Source: Brettanomyces bruxellensis
Taxonomy: Eukaryota; Ascomycota; Pichiomycetes; Pichiales; Pichiaceae
Direction of reading: 5' to 3'
Assembly (NCBI RefSeq): GCF_011074885.1
Contig: NC_054685.1
Span: forward strand, 558,001 to 622,000
Length of the DNA: 64,000 nucleotides
Positions 41,331 through 50,872 of the stretch are shown here, one piece after another. Numbering within the stretch: position 1 is the stretch's first letter; the number at the start of each line of letters is the position of its first letter. The notes under the pieces were generated by a model, which saw only the letters and a list, made by a program, of their open reading frames with translations, was not told the DNA's origin and did not search any database. The position numbers were made by a program, and so were the translations under genes.

Positions 41331-41916
41331 TTCCAAATTTTCACTCGTTGTCTGCTCGTGCCTTGGTATCCTTAATTCCACCAAGCTTACTTTAAATATG
41401 CTCTGTAATGCTTTAATTGTGCCAATTGTAACCTCCTGGGCTTTACCATTACTTTAGAATTTTTTCTGGCCCTCACCCAATCTCGCTCGCTACTCTTCGA
41501 TTTTATTTATTTTACCTACTTCTCTTTCATCTATTTATTTTTCTCCCCACAGGCCCAATTTATTAAGCTGCGGCAGGCAGTCGCGCCGATCGACGTACTT
41601 ACCTCAGCCGACTGCATCGGCGCCATATGCACAGGATTAGCCCAAAATGATGATATTGATACCAACCTTACACTATGGGCAGCACACCGAACAGAATTAT
41701 ACTAATTATCATTCTCTAAGACCTCCAAAAATTACACTTACGAACCCTTTCCCACTAGATGAAAGTCGAAAGTTTTACTCATTCAAAAAAAGTTGTATTA
41801 CGTCAGCCGAAACTAGCAGTGAATGTGAAAATGGCCATTTTCACACCTTTCACCCACATATCGCACACGAAAAGCTTTTAAAGAACACAAGATACATGCA
41901 ATGAATCATACATAAC
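41331..41916. promoter_or_regulatory. ARP2 promoter / BUD32 3' region
   Basis: About 590 bp between two minus-strand genes. A GC-richer patch (41568-41632) contains GCCGATCGACGT, a relative of the word found near 19760 and 56000. Nothing else is evident. Confidence 0.4.
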
Positions 41917-42726
41917 TCAGCCCTCCATGGTCCGCTTCCTTCCACGCATCCGCACCTCCTTAAACCGGGCAATTGTATCAGCGTACTTCCTTGCACCACT
42001 TTTTCCATCCTCCAAGTGGACATCATGGTAGCCATCGAGGATCCAGTCCGAGTATTTTTCAGCATATACAGGATGAGTAGACTTGAGTGCACGCTCTAAA
42101 ACGTACAGATCGACGGCACGATCCTCAGGAAGCTCAGAATATGAAGAAAGACCAAAATCTATAAGGCTGGGTTTGTGCGTCTCTTTATCGGCAAGAACGA
42201 TATTGGATGATGTTAAATCGCCGTGAACTATTCCATTTAAGTGAAGCACACCAATTAAGCGCCCGATACCCAGCAAGCAATTCTTCACTTCTTCAGAAAG
42301 TGCTGCTTGGTTTTGTCGTGTGGATTCTTTCTCTAGAAGCCATAGCCAGTTCTTTAAAGAGCTAGATTTCCCATCTGGGAGCTTATATCCAACGAATTCC
42401 ATCCATATCAGCCCGTTTGGGGCATCAATAGCCACCAACTTTGGTGCCTTTACTCCTAAAAGGAAAAGTTTATGTAAAAGTCTTGCCTCCGAAGATGTTC
42501 TCGAAGCGGTTATTTGACGGTCCAATTTCGGATGTCTATAAGGCTTCCGTGGCCTATACTTGATTACGTACTTGCTCTTGTTTGATAAACCCCGCGGATA
42601 GATGTCTTTGGGTAGATATGGATGCTTATCAGTAAGAAATATCATTGCTTCCGCACCCTGAGATATTAAATGAAGTGGGATCGATGGGATCACCGACTGG
42701 ATATGTTTTATAATCTCATCACGCAT
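41917..42726 (-). CDS. BUD32: Bud32/PRPK, KEOPS complex kinase-ATPase
   Basis: A 269-residue protein, the usual small size. It has the compact PRPK fold: QGAEAMIFLT, Lys56 in YVIKYRPRKPYRHPKLD, a RTSSEARLL helix, catalytic loop IVHGDLTSSNIVL with Asp170, and metal-binding IDFGLSS with Asp190. The C-terminus ends RMRGRKRTMEG, the position where the yeast protein (RGRKRSM) is phosphorylated by Sch9; the acceptor here is Thr. Bud32 works with Kae1, Cgi121, Pcc1 and Gon7 in t6A37 modification of tRNA and in telomere maintenance. It is divergent from the SOS7-like gene across only 331 bp. Confidence 0.96.
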   Translation of the reverse strand: MRDEIIKHIQSVIPSIPLHLISQGAEAMIFLTDKHPYLPKDIYPRGLSNKSKYVIKYRPRKPYRHPKLDRQITASRTSSEARLLHKLFLLGVKAPKLVAIDAPNGLIWMEFVGYKLPDGKSSSLKNWLWLLEKESTRQNQAALSEEVKNCLLGIGRLIGVLHLNGIVHGDLTSSNIVLADKETHKPSLIDFGLSSYSELPEDRAVDLYVLERALKSTHPVYAEKYSDWILDGYHDVHLEDGKSGARKYADTIARFKEVRMRGRKRTMEG

Positions 42727-43057
42727 TGCTGGTTGTACTATTGTTGTTTGCGTGCAGGTATTTGTGTGTTTATATACCTTATATTGTTTGTGCTGTACCT
42801 GTTATCTTTTTCGTGCATATAGATCGGAGCTTAATATTTTTATTTTTCAGTTTTTTTTTTCGCTCTTCTTAATTCTAGCACTTCAATATTTCCTCACCTC
42901 AATTTTTTTTTTTTTTTTTTTGGTACTTGTTTACCTCATCTGCTTGTTTACATTCAATTCAACTCCACATCATCCATTACTATCTTCTAATTCACATCAT
43001 CCATTACTATCTTTTACTTTCAGACCATTCTCTTTGTTTTAAAGCTCATCCTACATA
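42727..43057. promoter_or_regulatory. Divergent promoter BUD32 / SOS7-like
   Basis: A compact bidirectional promoter with T-rich tracts (about 42848-42858 and 42905-42921). A duplicated block, CACATCATCCATTACTATCTT, occurs at about 42966 and 42991 just before the plus-strand gene. The T tracts probably form the nucleosome-free region. Confidence 0.5.
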
Positions 43058-43891
43058 ATGCAGGCGTCGCTGGATGAGGGACTTCCTATTCTTCAAGCAG
43101 AAGATTTGTACAAGAAGTTTGCCAAAAGTCTAGAGTCACAAAATGGACCAAGCACATATGAAAAAGATATCGCAAGGAAACTTTTAGATCATCCAGAATG
43201 CCTTTCGGAGTTGGCCGACAGGAACAGAAGCTATCTGGAGAAGCTGAACTATCAATTTTTGGAGCTTGATAGCAAGGAGAAGTTCTTTCGGTATTTGAAC
43301 CAGGGAAGCATCTTGAAAAAAGACGAGATGCTGCAGATAAGCAAGGAAAATGAAAAGTTGGAGAAGCAAATTGCCGAGCAGCAGAACGAGATCAAAACAC
43401 TCAAGGCACAGCTTGATGCGAAATCGGATAAGGTGATCCGAATTCTTGTTAAGGAATGCAAAAAACGGAATGAGACAACACGAGAAATGGAGGAAGAAGT
43501 GAGCAGGTTGGAGGCAGAAAAGCTTCATTTGGGGCAGATAATAAGTGGTCTAAGTGCTGGAAAGGAGCCAAACAGTGAACTTTTTGTGGGGAAGGGGCGC
43601 CCAGAGCTAGATATTATGAAAAAGAACGAAATTCAGCGTATGAAGAGTTTGGAAGAGAGTTTGGAAAAGGCCAAGAGGGAAAATTCTGATGTTGAAGAAC
43701 GCAAACGGATGGCGGAACAGAAACAGCAACGTTTGAAAAAGGAACTTTCTCGATTAGAGGCGGAGTTGAGGCAAGAACCGGCGGAAAAGGACGATGAACA
43801 TTTGAAAGAGAGGCAGCAACTCAAATTGAAGCATCGATTGCTTCTGCGTTTAGTCAAAATGTTGAAGAGATTTGATACGGAAAGTGTATGA
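43058..43891 (+). CDS. Kinetochore coiled-coil protein, SOS7/KRE28-like
   Basis: A 277-residue protein that is almost entirely coiled coil after residue 90 (heptad-rich segments about 92-160 and 180-260). The most telling part is residues 58-80, YLEKLNYQFLELDSKEKFFRYL, which has the pattern KLKFxYLExxTKExFLRxI that I associate with fungal Sos7/Kre28. These proteins pair with Spc105/KNL1 and anchor it in the outer kinetochore. Length agrees with fission yeast Sos7. Coiled-coil proteins are easily confused, so a spindle-pole or trafficking tether is possible; no symbol assigned. If right, the window holds both Mps1 and the partner of its main kinetochore substrate. Confidence 0.62.
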   Translation: MQASLDEGLPILQAEDLYKKFAKSLESQNGPSTYEKDIARKLLDHPECLSELADRNRSYLEKLNYQFLELDSKEKFFRYLNQGSILKKDEMLQISKENEKLEKQIAEQQNEIKTLKAQLDAKSDKVIRILVKECKKRNETTREMEEEVSRLEAEKLHLGQIISGLSAGKEPNSELFVGKGRPELDIMKKNEIQRMKSLEESLEKAKRENSDVEERKRMAEQKQQRLKKELSRLEAELRQEPAEKDDEHLKERQQLKLKHRLLLRLVKMLKRFDTESV

Positions 43892-45001
43892 AGAATTTCG
43901 AGAAATAGTGAGTGAATAGTGGACATTGAGAAATAGATAAAGTGATTTGCGTGAAGAAAAGCTGTAAATTTGGAGCTTTGTGGTTTGAGTGTATACTACA
44001 GTTGGAGAGTGATTAATTTGGATAGGAATATTTGCGTATGTATTGTAATGGATATGTATTATAATTGATATATATTGTAATGTATTGTAATCAATATGTA
44101 TTGTAATTGGGTATTTGTTGAAATGCGAATGTGTACCCTTAGAGGTATGTGGTAGAAAAATCAGGATTTCCTGCTGAATTAGGTAACTGCAATTTTTCGG
44201 TGAAAAGTAGGAGTCAGATTTAGTGGGGATAAAATAGTACGAGAGCTCATAAGGAATTGTTGAAATTGCAAGGTAATGAATGCTATATATATCAAATTTT
44301 TGGGTCAATATTGAGTATTTATATGGAAATAGCGCATTATTTGAATAAGTTTGTTTAGGTAAACTCCGAGTTTATGTGTGTAGTATATAGGTAACTGAAG
44401 AAATCATCAAGTTAAAAAAATAGGAGCTACGGCAAGTTATTACTAAGAGGAACTAAGAAAGCTATCGATTGAATTTGGTATTGCAATAATACCACTTGAA
44501 AATCTTTGCGATTCTTACATTTTGACGAATTAATTGAGTCGGAGACCATTTGGGGTTCGAAACAGCATAATAGGGAATCAAGCTTGATAGCAGAAACAAT
44601 AATAATACTGGTGGATAAAGAAGAAGTCTGCAAAAGCAACTAATCAGAGATCAAGATTCTGAATTAACAGCTATGACAGCTAGTAGAGACCCTAGAATTG
44701 AGAAAGATACAGTTGAGAAAGGCTACATGTCAATTTTGGCATGTGGAACTCAACTGTTGGCAATTGCATTGGTATACAATCGTATTTCATCTTTAAGGAT
44801 TCCAGAAATATGCACTATCAATGCTAGCAGTAATTTATCTATCAATAATCAGAGAACCCTCTATCAAACAACAATATCTGTAACATTGCACCTTTCAATC
44901 TCTGAAATACTACACCCACCAATTCTGCATTCACACACAACTTCTTAGCATCTACAATACACAGCAAGCATTAGTTCATATTACGTAGCATTAATAAACG
45001 T
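43892..45001. other. Convergent intergenic region SOS7-like / CAB1
   Basis: About 1.1 kb, AT-rich. Repeated TATTGTAAT/ATATGTATTGTAAT units lie between 44035 and 44112. A 91-codon plus frame (44673) has no protein-like features. No tRNA: a GGTTCGAAAC word at 44551 lacks any pairing stem. Confidence 0.5.
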
Positions 45002-46252
45002 CTACTCGGCCCGCCGCATGAGAAAAGCACCCATGCTGCCCAAGTAGCCCTCATGGCGAAGAAAATAGGCCTTCTTAGTCCCCTGGGACCAGAAGTCGAT
45101 AGCGTAGCTTAAAGTGCGAATTGTCTGGTAGTGGTTGCGGATGTAAGAACCGGCGAAGTATATCTTTTTGAGGTTGTACCGCTGGGCTTGCAGGTAGGCA
45201 ATCTGGCCAATGTTGTTGGAAACAGCGTAGAGAAGAGACCTTGCTATGTCCTCCTGGTGGAATTTGTCCAGGCGGTGCGCCCTGTCCATATTCTTCCCGC
45301 TTTCATCCTCAAAAACATTCTTGTACACTTTCCCCATGCTGCTGGCAATGTGGCTGGCTTTCAACCCGATGTTGTTGTACGATCGGCCGTATATGTCACC
45401 CACCAGAAGGTCTACATTCTCGTTTTTGCCGCGGGCTGCCATCTCAAGCATCTCGTCAAACGTTTTGCAGTCTGTAAGAATGGAAAGAAGCCCCCAAAGC
45501 GTGCCACCGCCCAAAGATGAGCCGCCAACCCGAACAAAGCTGTCCGGACCGGGTCCCGTCACTTTCACCATCGAAACACCCGATCCGATGTTTACCAAGA
45601 GATACGGGTACTGGTCCTGGACGATCGGCGTGCACGTGACCGGATCCTCGGCCATCTGCACGTCGATATACCGGTGGGCCGACTCATCGAAGTAGAAAAC
45701 CTCACGGCGGATTTCCGTGACGAAGAAATCAAGCCCAATGATAAGACACTGCATCTCGTCTTCTTTCTGCACTTTGCACTGCAAGCTTGTGTTCAACTTG
45801 TCGTAAAACTTGTATGCACCGCCGCCGGTCGCTATGAGCACCAGATTGCCGTTTATTGCACCTTTTTCCGGGTTGTGCCCGTAGTATTTGGCCAAAACCT
45901 GCTTGATCACCGTGATAAATTCCTCGATCCGGTCTGTTTCAATGCTGAAAAAGCAAAATCGCACCCCCTGCCCCGAGTCGTCTCGTATAGCGTAGCACAG
46001 CTTTGCCAAGGACCCCCCGATATCAATTGAAATTTCGTTGATGTCGCCGTCGTTAAACGGGAGAGCAATATCCTTGGTGTCAGCCACATTTCCCTCGTAT
46101 ACGATGTGTGCATCAGCCACATTCAACGGTTTCGGGTTCTTGCAATGATGATGAATGTAGATGCAGCTGTTTGTGCGTGAACTCGAGGCTGATGAGCTGC
46201 TTGTTGACACTGTTAATGCTGATGATACTGAAGGAGACACCGACATTTTCAA
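45002..46252 (-). CDS. CAB1: Pantothenate kinase
   Basis: A 416-residue eukaryotic type II pantothenate kinase. After a Ser/Thr-rich N-terminal extension of about 70 residues come ISIDIGGSLAKL (phosphate loop), TGGGAYKFYD, LLVNIGSGVSMVKV, RVGGSSLGGGTLWGL, and the C-terminal NNIGQIAYLQA and FWSQGTKKAYFLRHEGYLG(S/A)MGAF blocks. All agree with yeast Cab1. It phosphorylates pantothenate, the committed step of coenzyme A synthesis, in the cytosol. The extension is longer than in S. cerevisiae; no strong later Met replaces the start. A 7-bp minisatellite lies 60 bp upstream. Confidence 0.96.
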   Translation of the reverse strand: MKMSVSPSVSSALTVSTSSSSASSSRTNSCIYIHHHCKNPKPLNVADAHIVYEGNVADTKDIALPFNDGDINEISIDIGGSLAKLCYAIRDDSGQGVRFCFFSIETDRIEEFITVIKQVLAKYYGHNPEKGAINGNLVLIATGGGAYKFYDKLNTSLQCKVQKEDEMQCLIIGLDFFVTEIRREVFYFDESAHRYIDVQMAEDPVTCTPIVQDQYPYLLVNIGSGVSMVKVTGPGPDSFVRVGGSSLGGGTLWGLLSILTDCKTFDEMLEMAARGKNENVDLLVGDIYGRSYNNIGLKASHIASSMGKVYKNVFEDESGKNMDRAHRLDKFHQEDIARSLLYAVSNNIGQIAYLQAQRYNLKKIYFAGSYIRNHYQTIRTLSYAIDFWSQGTKKAYFLRHEGYLGSMGAFLMRRAE

Positions 46253-46311
46253 TAATATACTTGTGCAATTCAGCCAAAGGTCTAAGCTTATCTAATTCTC
46301 TAGCGATGAAC

Positions 46312-46353
46312 TGTGAAATGTGAAATGTGAAATGTGAAATGTGAAATGTGAAC
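46312..46353. repeat. 7-bp tandem repeat (TGTGAAA)n upstream of CAB1
   Basis: Five perfect copies of TGTGAAA (46312-46346) and a sixth ending in C lie about 60 bp upstream of the CAB1 start, in its promoter or leader. Confidence 0.9.
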
Positions 46354-47743
46354 TTTGAGCTGGGAACTCAACCGTGCTCTGAAATGAACTAAATGAGCCA
46401 ATCTCAATTAATCAAATAAAGTCTATCAACTTTGTCAACTGTATCAGCTCTTGACCCACCTAATAAATTCTCAATTAGCCCAATTAACTTAACCAACTTG
46501 TCCAATCAATTTACTCAACTGAACTAACCAACTCCTCACTTTTCTTCCCTGTTCAAACTCCAATCAAACAAACAACGCAAACTTCCTGTAGCTAAATCCG
46601 ATTGAATTTCGGCTTATCAACTAAAGCGGAGTCGTGTCTAGCCAAGTGGAGTCCGGCTTTATCCTGCAAGTCAGATTATAATACGGAAAAGCGAGAAAAA
46701 AATTTCTTATTATGTGCCTTTTTGCTCCTATTAGAAACAAAAACACGTTCACACGGCGTCTGTCTGTTTAAACACACGTTCCCTGGTCAAAGCACATTGC
46801 AAATGAACAGTTACAAAAGACTTTGAATCAACTCTCCTCGTGAAAAATGTACATTTAGCACACTCCAGATTTACCTGAAGTCCAAATCTTCAATGCGAAA
46901 ATTTTATGGGGCACGAAAAAATGGGAAAGTGGTCAGGGAAAGGGGAAAAATGCGGGAGAAATCCGAGAGCCCGATTGTTAGCAATCCTGATTGTTCACCG
47001 GCGGCATTAACAAAAGTCAAGGGAATTAATTCTATGCGGTGCATTAAGCCAGGGGTGTTGTTGGGCAAAAAAAGATGACAACTGGAATAAAGCATTAGGG
47101 AATTTTACGTAAGCTTTGAATGGGAGAGGGAAGGAATCCGTCAGAAATCTAACTGCTATACGAGGGGTAAGAGAACCAAAGAAGTGTACGGATGCGTTGG
47201 GGATGAGCCCATTTGACGCCAAATCTGCTCAAGTGTATTCTGTATGACTTGCAATTATCAAATGCATTCATGCGTTTGAATCCTTCAAGGTTCATATGTA
47301 CTTTAATTATGTGATTGTATTGTTTGTGTGTTTGTGTGCTCAAATATAACTATTGGATAATAATCTAGAATAGATCTAAATCACATTCAGAATTCACCCT
47401 AACACACATCTTTTCTATCTCTTTTACTATTTCCTGAATATTTACATCCGTTTTAACTACAATTGGACCATAATTCAGTGCAGCATATGCACTACATAAT
47501 AATATTTCACTCATGTATATAGGCAAGTATGTTCATCTGGAGGTTTCTCCAAGGCCAGTTTTACTGTAACATCGAAATAAGAAATGTTCCTTGTAGAAAA
47601 TAATGCAGTGAGTGTAAGATGCAGTGAGATGTAAACAAATAACCAGAAAACGAAAGCAACAACTGTTGAACCTTCTTCAGCTATACCCTGCTTTCTTTGT
47701 CTTGTCCACTCGCACATTCATTTATCACACGAATGCTTATCAC
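46354..47743. other. Intergenic region CAB1 promoter / SOL 3' region
   Basis: About 1.4 kb between minus-strand genes. It includes CAATTAA/TCAACT-rich sequence (46390-46520) and short frames without protein character. No RNA gene is recognised. Confidence 0.45.
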
Positions 47744-48504
47744 TTAGTTTCCTGATTTGTATGTGCTCGTTTTCACATTGGCATCTTCGATTGCCGCCTC
47801 ATCAACAAACCATGAAACTGGAATCTTCTTGAACTGGTTCACCTTAACTGAAGGAAGATTTGTGGCTGTTCCAGAAAACACCTTCTTTAAAATAGGCTTC
47901 TTTCCAGAACCCCGAGCATAGAATGCAATCTGGGTTGCCTTCTTAAGATATGGAAAAGTGAATGTGATTCTTCTTGGAGGAAGCTTTGGTGAATCCTCCA
48001 AATTGGCCACCATCTTCACATTTTCCTCCAGTAGCTCGTGTCCTGGGAATAATGAGCAAATATGCCATCTTCTCCACATCCTAATATGATCAAGTCCATG
48101 TGATCTGGAAGCTTCTTCTCGTAGTCCTTTGCAATACTGTCGTCTTGTCCACCAGATGGCGAAAGCAATGTTGTGTTGATTGCTGCAATATATGGTCTTG
48201 TGACCTTTGGATCTAAAAGGTTCACTAGCTTTCTCTTGAACAATCCGTAGTTCGAGTCTTCATGGCTCAATGGAAGCAACCTTTCATCCACAAAGTAGAT
48301 CTCCCATTGGCCCCACTTCACTCTTGGGGCCACCTTCTTGTTCAAGATAAGACCCTCCTGTAATGCACCAACCAAAGATCCTCCACTGATGGCAATTCTA
48401 AACACTTTATTCTTTGCCAATGCTTTATCTTGGGCATCCGCGATATATTCGCCTAGTGCATAGGCTGCCGACTCCGAGTTCCGATAACTGTAGACTTCCA
48501 CCAT
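47744..48504 (-). CDS. 6-phosphogluconolactonase, interrupted by a one-base deletion
   Basis: Two overlapping frames together cover a complete SOL-family protein of about 253 residues (SOL3/SOL4 are 249-255). The upstream frame begins MVEVYSYRNSESAAYALGEYI, has the FRIAISGGS loop, IYFVDERLLPL and DLIILGCGEDG. The downstream frame resumes HICSLFPGHELLEEN and runs to the end with SWFVDEAA. The break lies between 48065 and 48064, inside the conserved DGH(T/I)xSLFPG motif: one base is missing from the Gly codon before the conserved His. Everything on both sides is intact, so this is a recent lesion or a sequencing error. The enzyme hydrolyses 6-phosphogluconolactone in the oxidative pentose-phosphate pathway. 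As written, the protein would stop early and lack part of its active site. SOL3 versus SOL4 cannot be decided. Confidence 0.92.
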
Positions 48505-49365
48505 GTGTGATGTGTTTGTTGTGTACGTTGATCCTTTAAGATGTGTTGTAAATGTACTTGTTTCAAGTCTCTATTCAATTATTAACCTGTCAGCGATAAC
48601 GTCAACCGGAAACAAAATCGTTGGCAAGTAGTTTATTTGTGAAGTAAATGCGTAAGGTGATGTTAAAAATGTTTGCGAATGGTGAATAAAAAAGCGAAAG
48701 TTGAAATTGTTAGGGTGTGGCAAATGCAGGATTTAAAAGATGGGAATTTCAATCCTATTTATATTCCTGAGAAGATTGGCTGTTGACTTTCTGGGTTTTG
48801 ATACCAGATCAATTACATAACGTCGAACAAAGGGGAAACCTACCCACAGCTTTGTTATCATGCGAAGGGATTTATTTGTCTAGCAATTGCGGGTCATGAA
48901 TTGCTTTGGCTTGCCGTTTAAAGGCGTCCATGAATTTCAGATGAATGCGCTCCACCGGGGTTATTGTTAGTCGTTTCTTTTTTCTCCCGCTTTAATTTTT
49001 TTTTTTTTTTTCGGAGACGAGGTGGGGCAACTTTAGAATCGCTAGCACTAAACTAATAGTTGGGCCATTTGATGGATCTTCGGAGATTTTTAGCATTTTA
49101 TCGTTTGGTATTATTCATTTCGTTTTAGTTTGAAAATGCAGGAGCTTTTTCTTTTCAGATAGATGACACGGTATATAAATACATGTACAAGATGAGGATC
49201 AGTAGGAGGAATTTTGATTGTACGAGAAAGAACATGAAAGAATAAGCATTAATCATATGTCGTAGGTATTTCTTTTTGATTTTATTCCATATTTCTTCCC
49301 CTTAATTTTTTTTTAGCCGTCCTCGTGCAAATTTTCTAGGGGCAGAAATATTGCTGATCGCAGGC
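48505..49365. promoter_or_regulatory. Divergent intergenic region SOL / DUF2462 gene
   Basis: About 0.9 kb between divergent starts, with a T14 tract at about 48998-49011 and other T runs near 49306. A GGGGAAACC and CACCGGGG pair gives some G-rich words. No gene seen. Confidence 0.4.
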
Positions 49366-49384
49366 AGATAAGATTATCTTATCT
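49366..49384. promoter_or_regulatory. Paired GATA sites, perfect inverted repeat
   Basis: AGATAAG (49366-49372) and CTTATCT (49378-49384) face each other across ATTAT, 45 bp before the ATG at 49430. GATAAG is the binding core of yeast GATA factors such as Gln3 and Gat1. So close to the start it may lie in the leader, so function is uncertain. Confidence 0.4.
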
Positions 49385-49429
49385 TCTGGAGATCAAAAAA
49401 GCCACATTCGGCACACAAATCAACAGTAA

Positions 49430-49702
49430 ATGGCACAAGGAAAGTTGAAGTTGGCTAAGAAAAAGCCACATAGAGTGACAAAGAGGCAGAGAAATCCAAA
49501 AGCCAAAGCCAGAAAAATCTTCAAGCCAAAGAAAATCTCTTTTAGAGAAAAAGAGTTGCACAAACTTGACAAAAAAGAGAGAGGGCGACTTTGGGAGGCA
49601 ACAGAAAAGGCAATATCCGCCAAGATTGGCCATTTGGAGTTGTTGAAGGGTACTAGAAGGGAAATCGAGGCTAATGAAAAAAAAGCAAAGCAAAAAAAGT
49701 GA
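49430..49702 (+). CDS. Small basic UPF0390/DUF2462-type protein
   Basis: A 90-residue, very lysine-rich protein starting MAQGKLKLAKKKPHRVTKRQ. The MAQGxxKxxxKKP start, a central PKK and the Lys-rich tail fit the UPF0390 (DUF2462, Leydig cell tumour 10 kDa homologue) family, thought to be nucleolar. The frame closes in an A-rich stretch (CAAAAAAAG-TGA) where a second frame overlaps and continues for more than fifty sensible codons (see the entry at 49674). The real protein may be longer, about 144 residues, if the A run is one base too long. Family members are typically 80-110 residues, which favours the short form. Confidence 0.68.
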   Translation: MAQGKLKLAKKKPHRVTKRQRNPKAKARKIFKPKKISFREKELHKLDKKERGRLWEATEKAISAKIGHLELLKGTRREIEANEKKAKQKK

Positions 49703-49865
49703 GTGCAAACCGCCATCTGGCATTCCTCGTGTTATACACAGCTGGTCAGAGACAAATGCAGTTATAGATGTACGCCCCAAGTACAGATTTGGCGAAACGC
49801 CTGACACTGATGATGTGCAGGATGCAAAGAAGCTCAAAAAGGCACGTGTTGATGCCGAAAAGTGA
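49674..49865 (+). other. Overlapping frame, possible C-terminal continuation of the DUF2462 protein
   Basis: A 63-codon frame at +1 relative to the preceding gene. From about 49701 it reads as a plausible protein tail (SGIPRVIHSWSETNAV, then YRFGETPDTDD, then DAKKLKKARVDAEK) and ends at 49863-49865. Joining it to the gene before requires losing one A from the run at 49692-49698 or a +1 shift near AAG-TGA. It could also be chance or a remnant. Confidence 0.35.
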
Positions 49866-49964
49866 TGGATGCTGGCTGCATTTGACTTGGCGATTTACTT
49901 GTGTAACTTTCTCTTTTACTTTAGATAGTCTTTTCTAAGCCTGGTAAACATTCACATTAGTGCA

Positions 49965-50159
49965 TCACTCTGTAAACCGCTCACTTAGGCCTTTTGTTTT
50001 CTGTAGTATCTCCTTGCTGAGTTCATCGTTGAGTGCTTTATCTGTGGAAATAAGTTTCTTGAGCTTTTTTTCCTTAATGCGTCCTAATCTAATATCTCTG
50101 GCCTCTTGAATCTCTACAGGAACTTTTGGTCCGATCTCTTGAACTTTGGTCATCTGCAT
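49965..50159 (-). CDS. Small uncharacterised charged protein
   Basis: A 64-residue frame on the minus strand: MQMTKVQEIGPKVPVEIQEAR, then a helical, lysine-rich middle (about 25-45), ending KGLSERFTE. The balanced amphipathic composition is unlike the Phe/Leu/Ser noise frames of intergenic regions here, and it sits in a normal convergent/divergent position (divergent from the PSG1-like gene). I recognise no family; a small assembly or ribosome-associated factor is possible but unsupported. Confidence 0.45.
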   Translation of the reverse strand: MQMTKVQEIGPKVPVEIQEARDIRLGRIKEKKLKKLISTDKALNDELSKEILQKTKGLSERFTE

Positions 50160-50872
50160 TATATGAAAAGATGTACGAATTTTTATTAAGTTGACTGCAT
50201 TTCTCCTTTTGCTCTTTTCTTCATGAATGGGCTATGTGATTATTCAGGGGTTCTCCTCATGTCAACACAGAGAGGTTTGTTTGGTGCACGGATGTTTCAG
50301 AGTGCACGTTGAGAAAAAAAATCACAGATAGTACTGGCATACGTATTTTCTACAATGTATGCATAATGATGCACAATTCAATTCTTATTTTGTTTCTTCC
50401 TACTTGTGTAGTACGTAAATATTAAGAGTGGCTTGGAGATCACGAATTAAAGCAGTACAAAAGAAGATGAGCAAGGACAAAGTAGGAGTAAAAAATAGTA
50501 AAATATCTGAGAGTAAAATATTTGAGAGTAAAATATCTGGGAGAAAAATATCTGAGAGTAAAATATCTGTCTGAGAGTAAAATATCTGTCTGAGAGTAAA
50601 AATAAATAGTGATAAAATCTATCTGAGGAAGCAGGTCTCTTTTTTTTCCTCCATTCTGCCCTCACTATTTTCGAGATACATTCTCAAAATAAATTTAAAC
50701 GCAGCATCCCGTAGTACGCAATCTTTCTCTTTAAAGGGTCGTCAATTTATCCAATAACCATCCGAAATTGCCATTTTTGCCTTTCCCTCGATACTTACGG
50801 GTCTGATTTCTCAACCAGTAGTGATTTCATACTGAAAAAGGCGGAGCTAGGGGAGAAGCATCGAAAATAAAT
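50160..50872. promoter_or_regulatory. Promoter region of the PSG1-like gene
   Basis: About 0.7 kb between divergent starts. Apart from the minisatellite at 50497-50602, it is AT-rich with nothing recognisable. Confidence 0.4.
50497..50602. repeat. 16-20 bp tandem repeat (GAGAGTAAAATATCT units)
   Basis: About six units of GAGAGTAAAATATCTG, the last ones expanded by an internal CTGT, run from 50497 to 50602, roughly 270 bp upstream of the PSG1-like start. Confidence 0.85.

Noticed and set aside
44540..44575. tRNA-like T-loop word GGTTCGAAAC
   Set aside because: No acceptor, D or anticodon stems can be paired around it.
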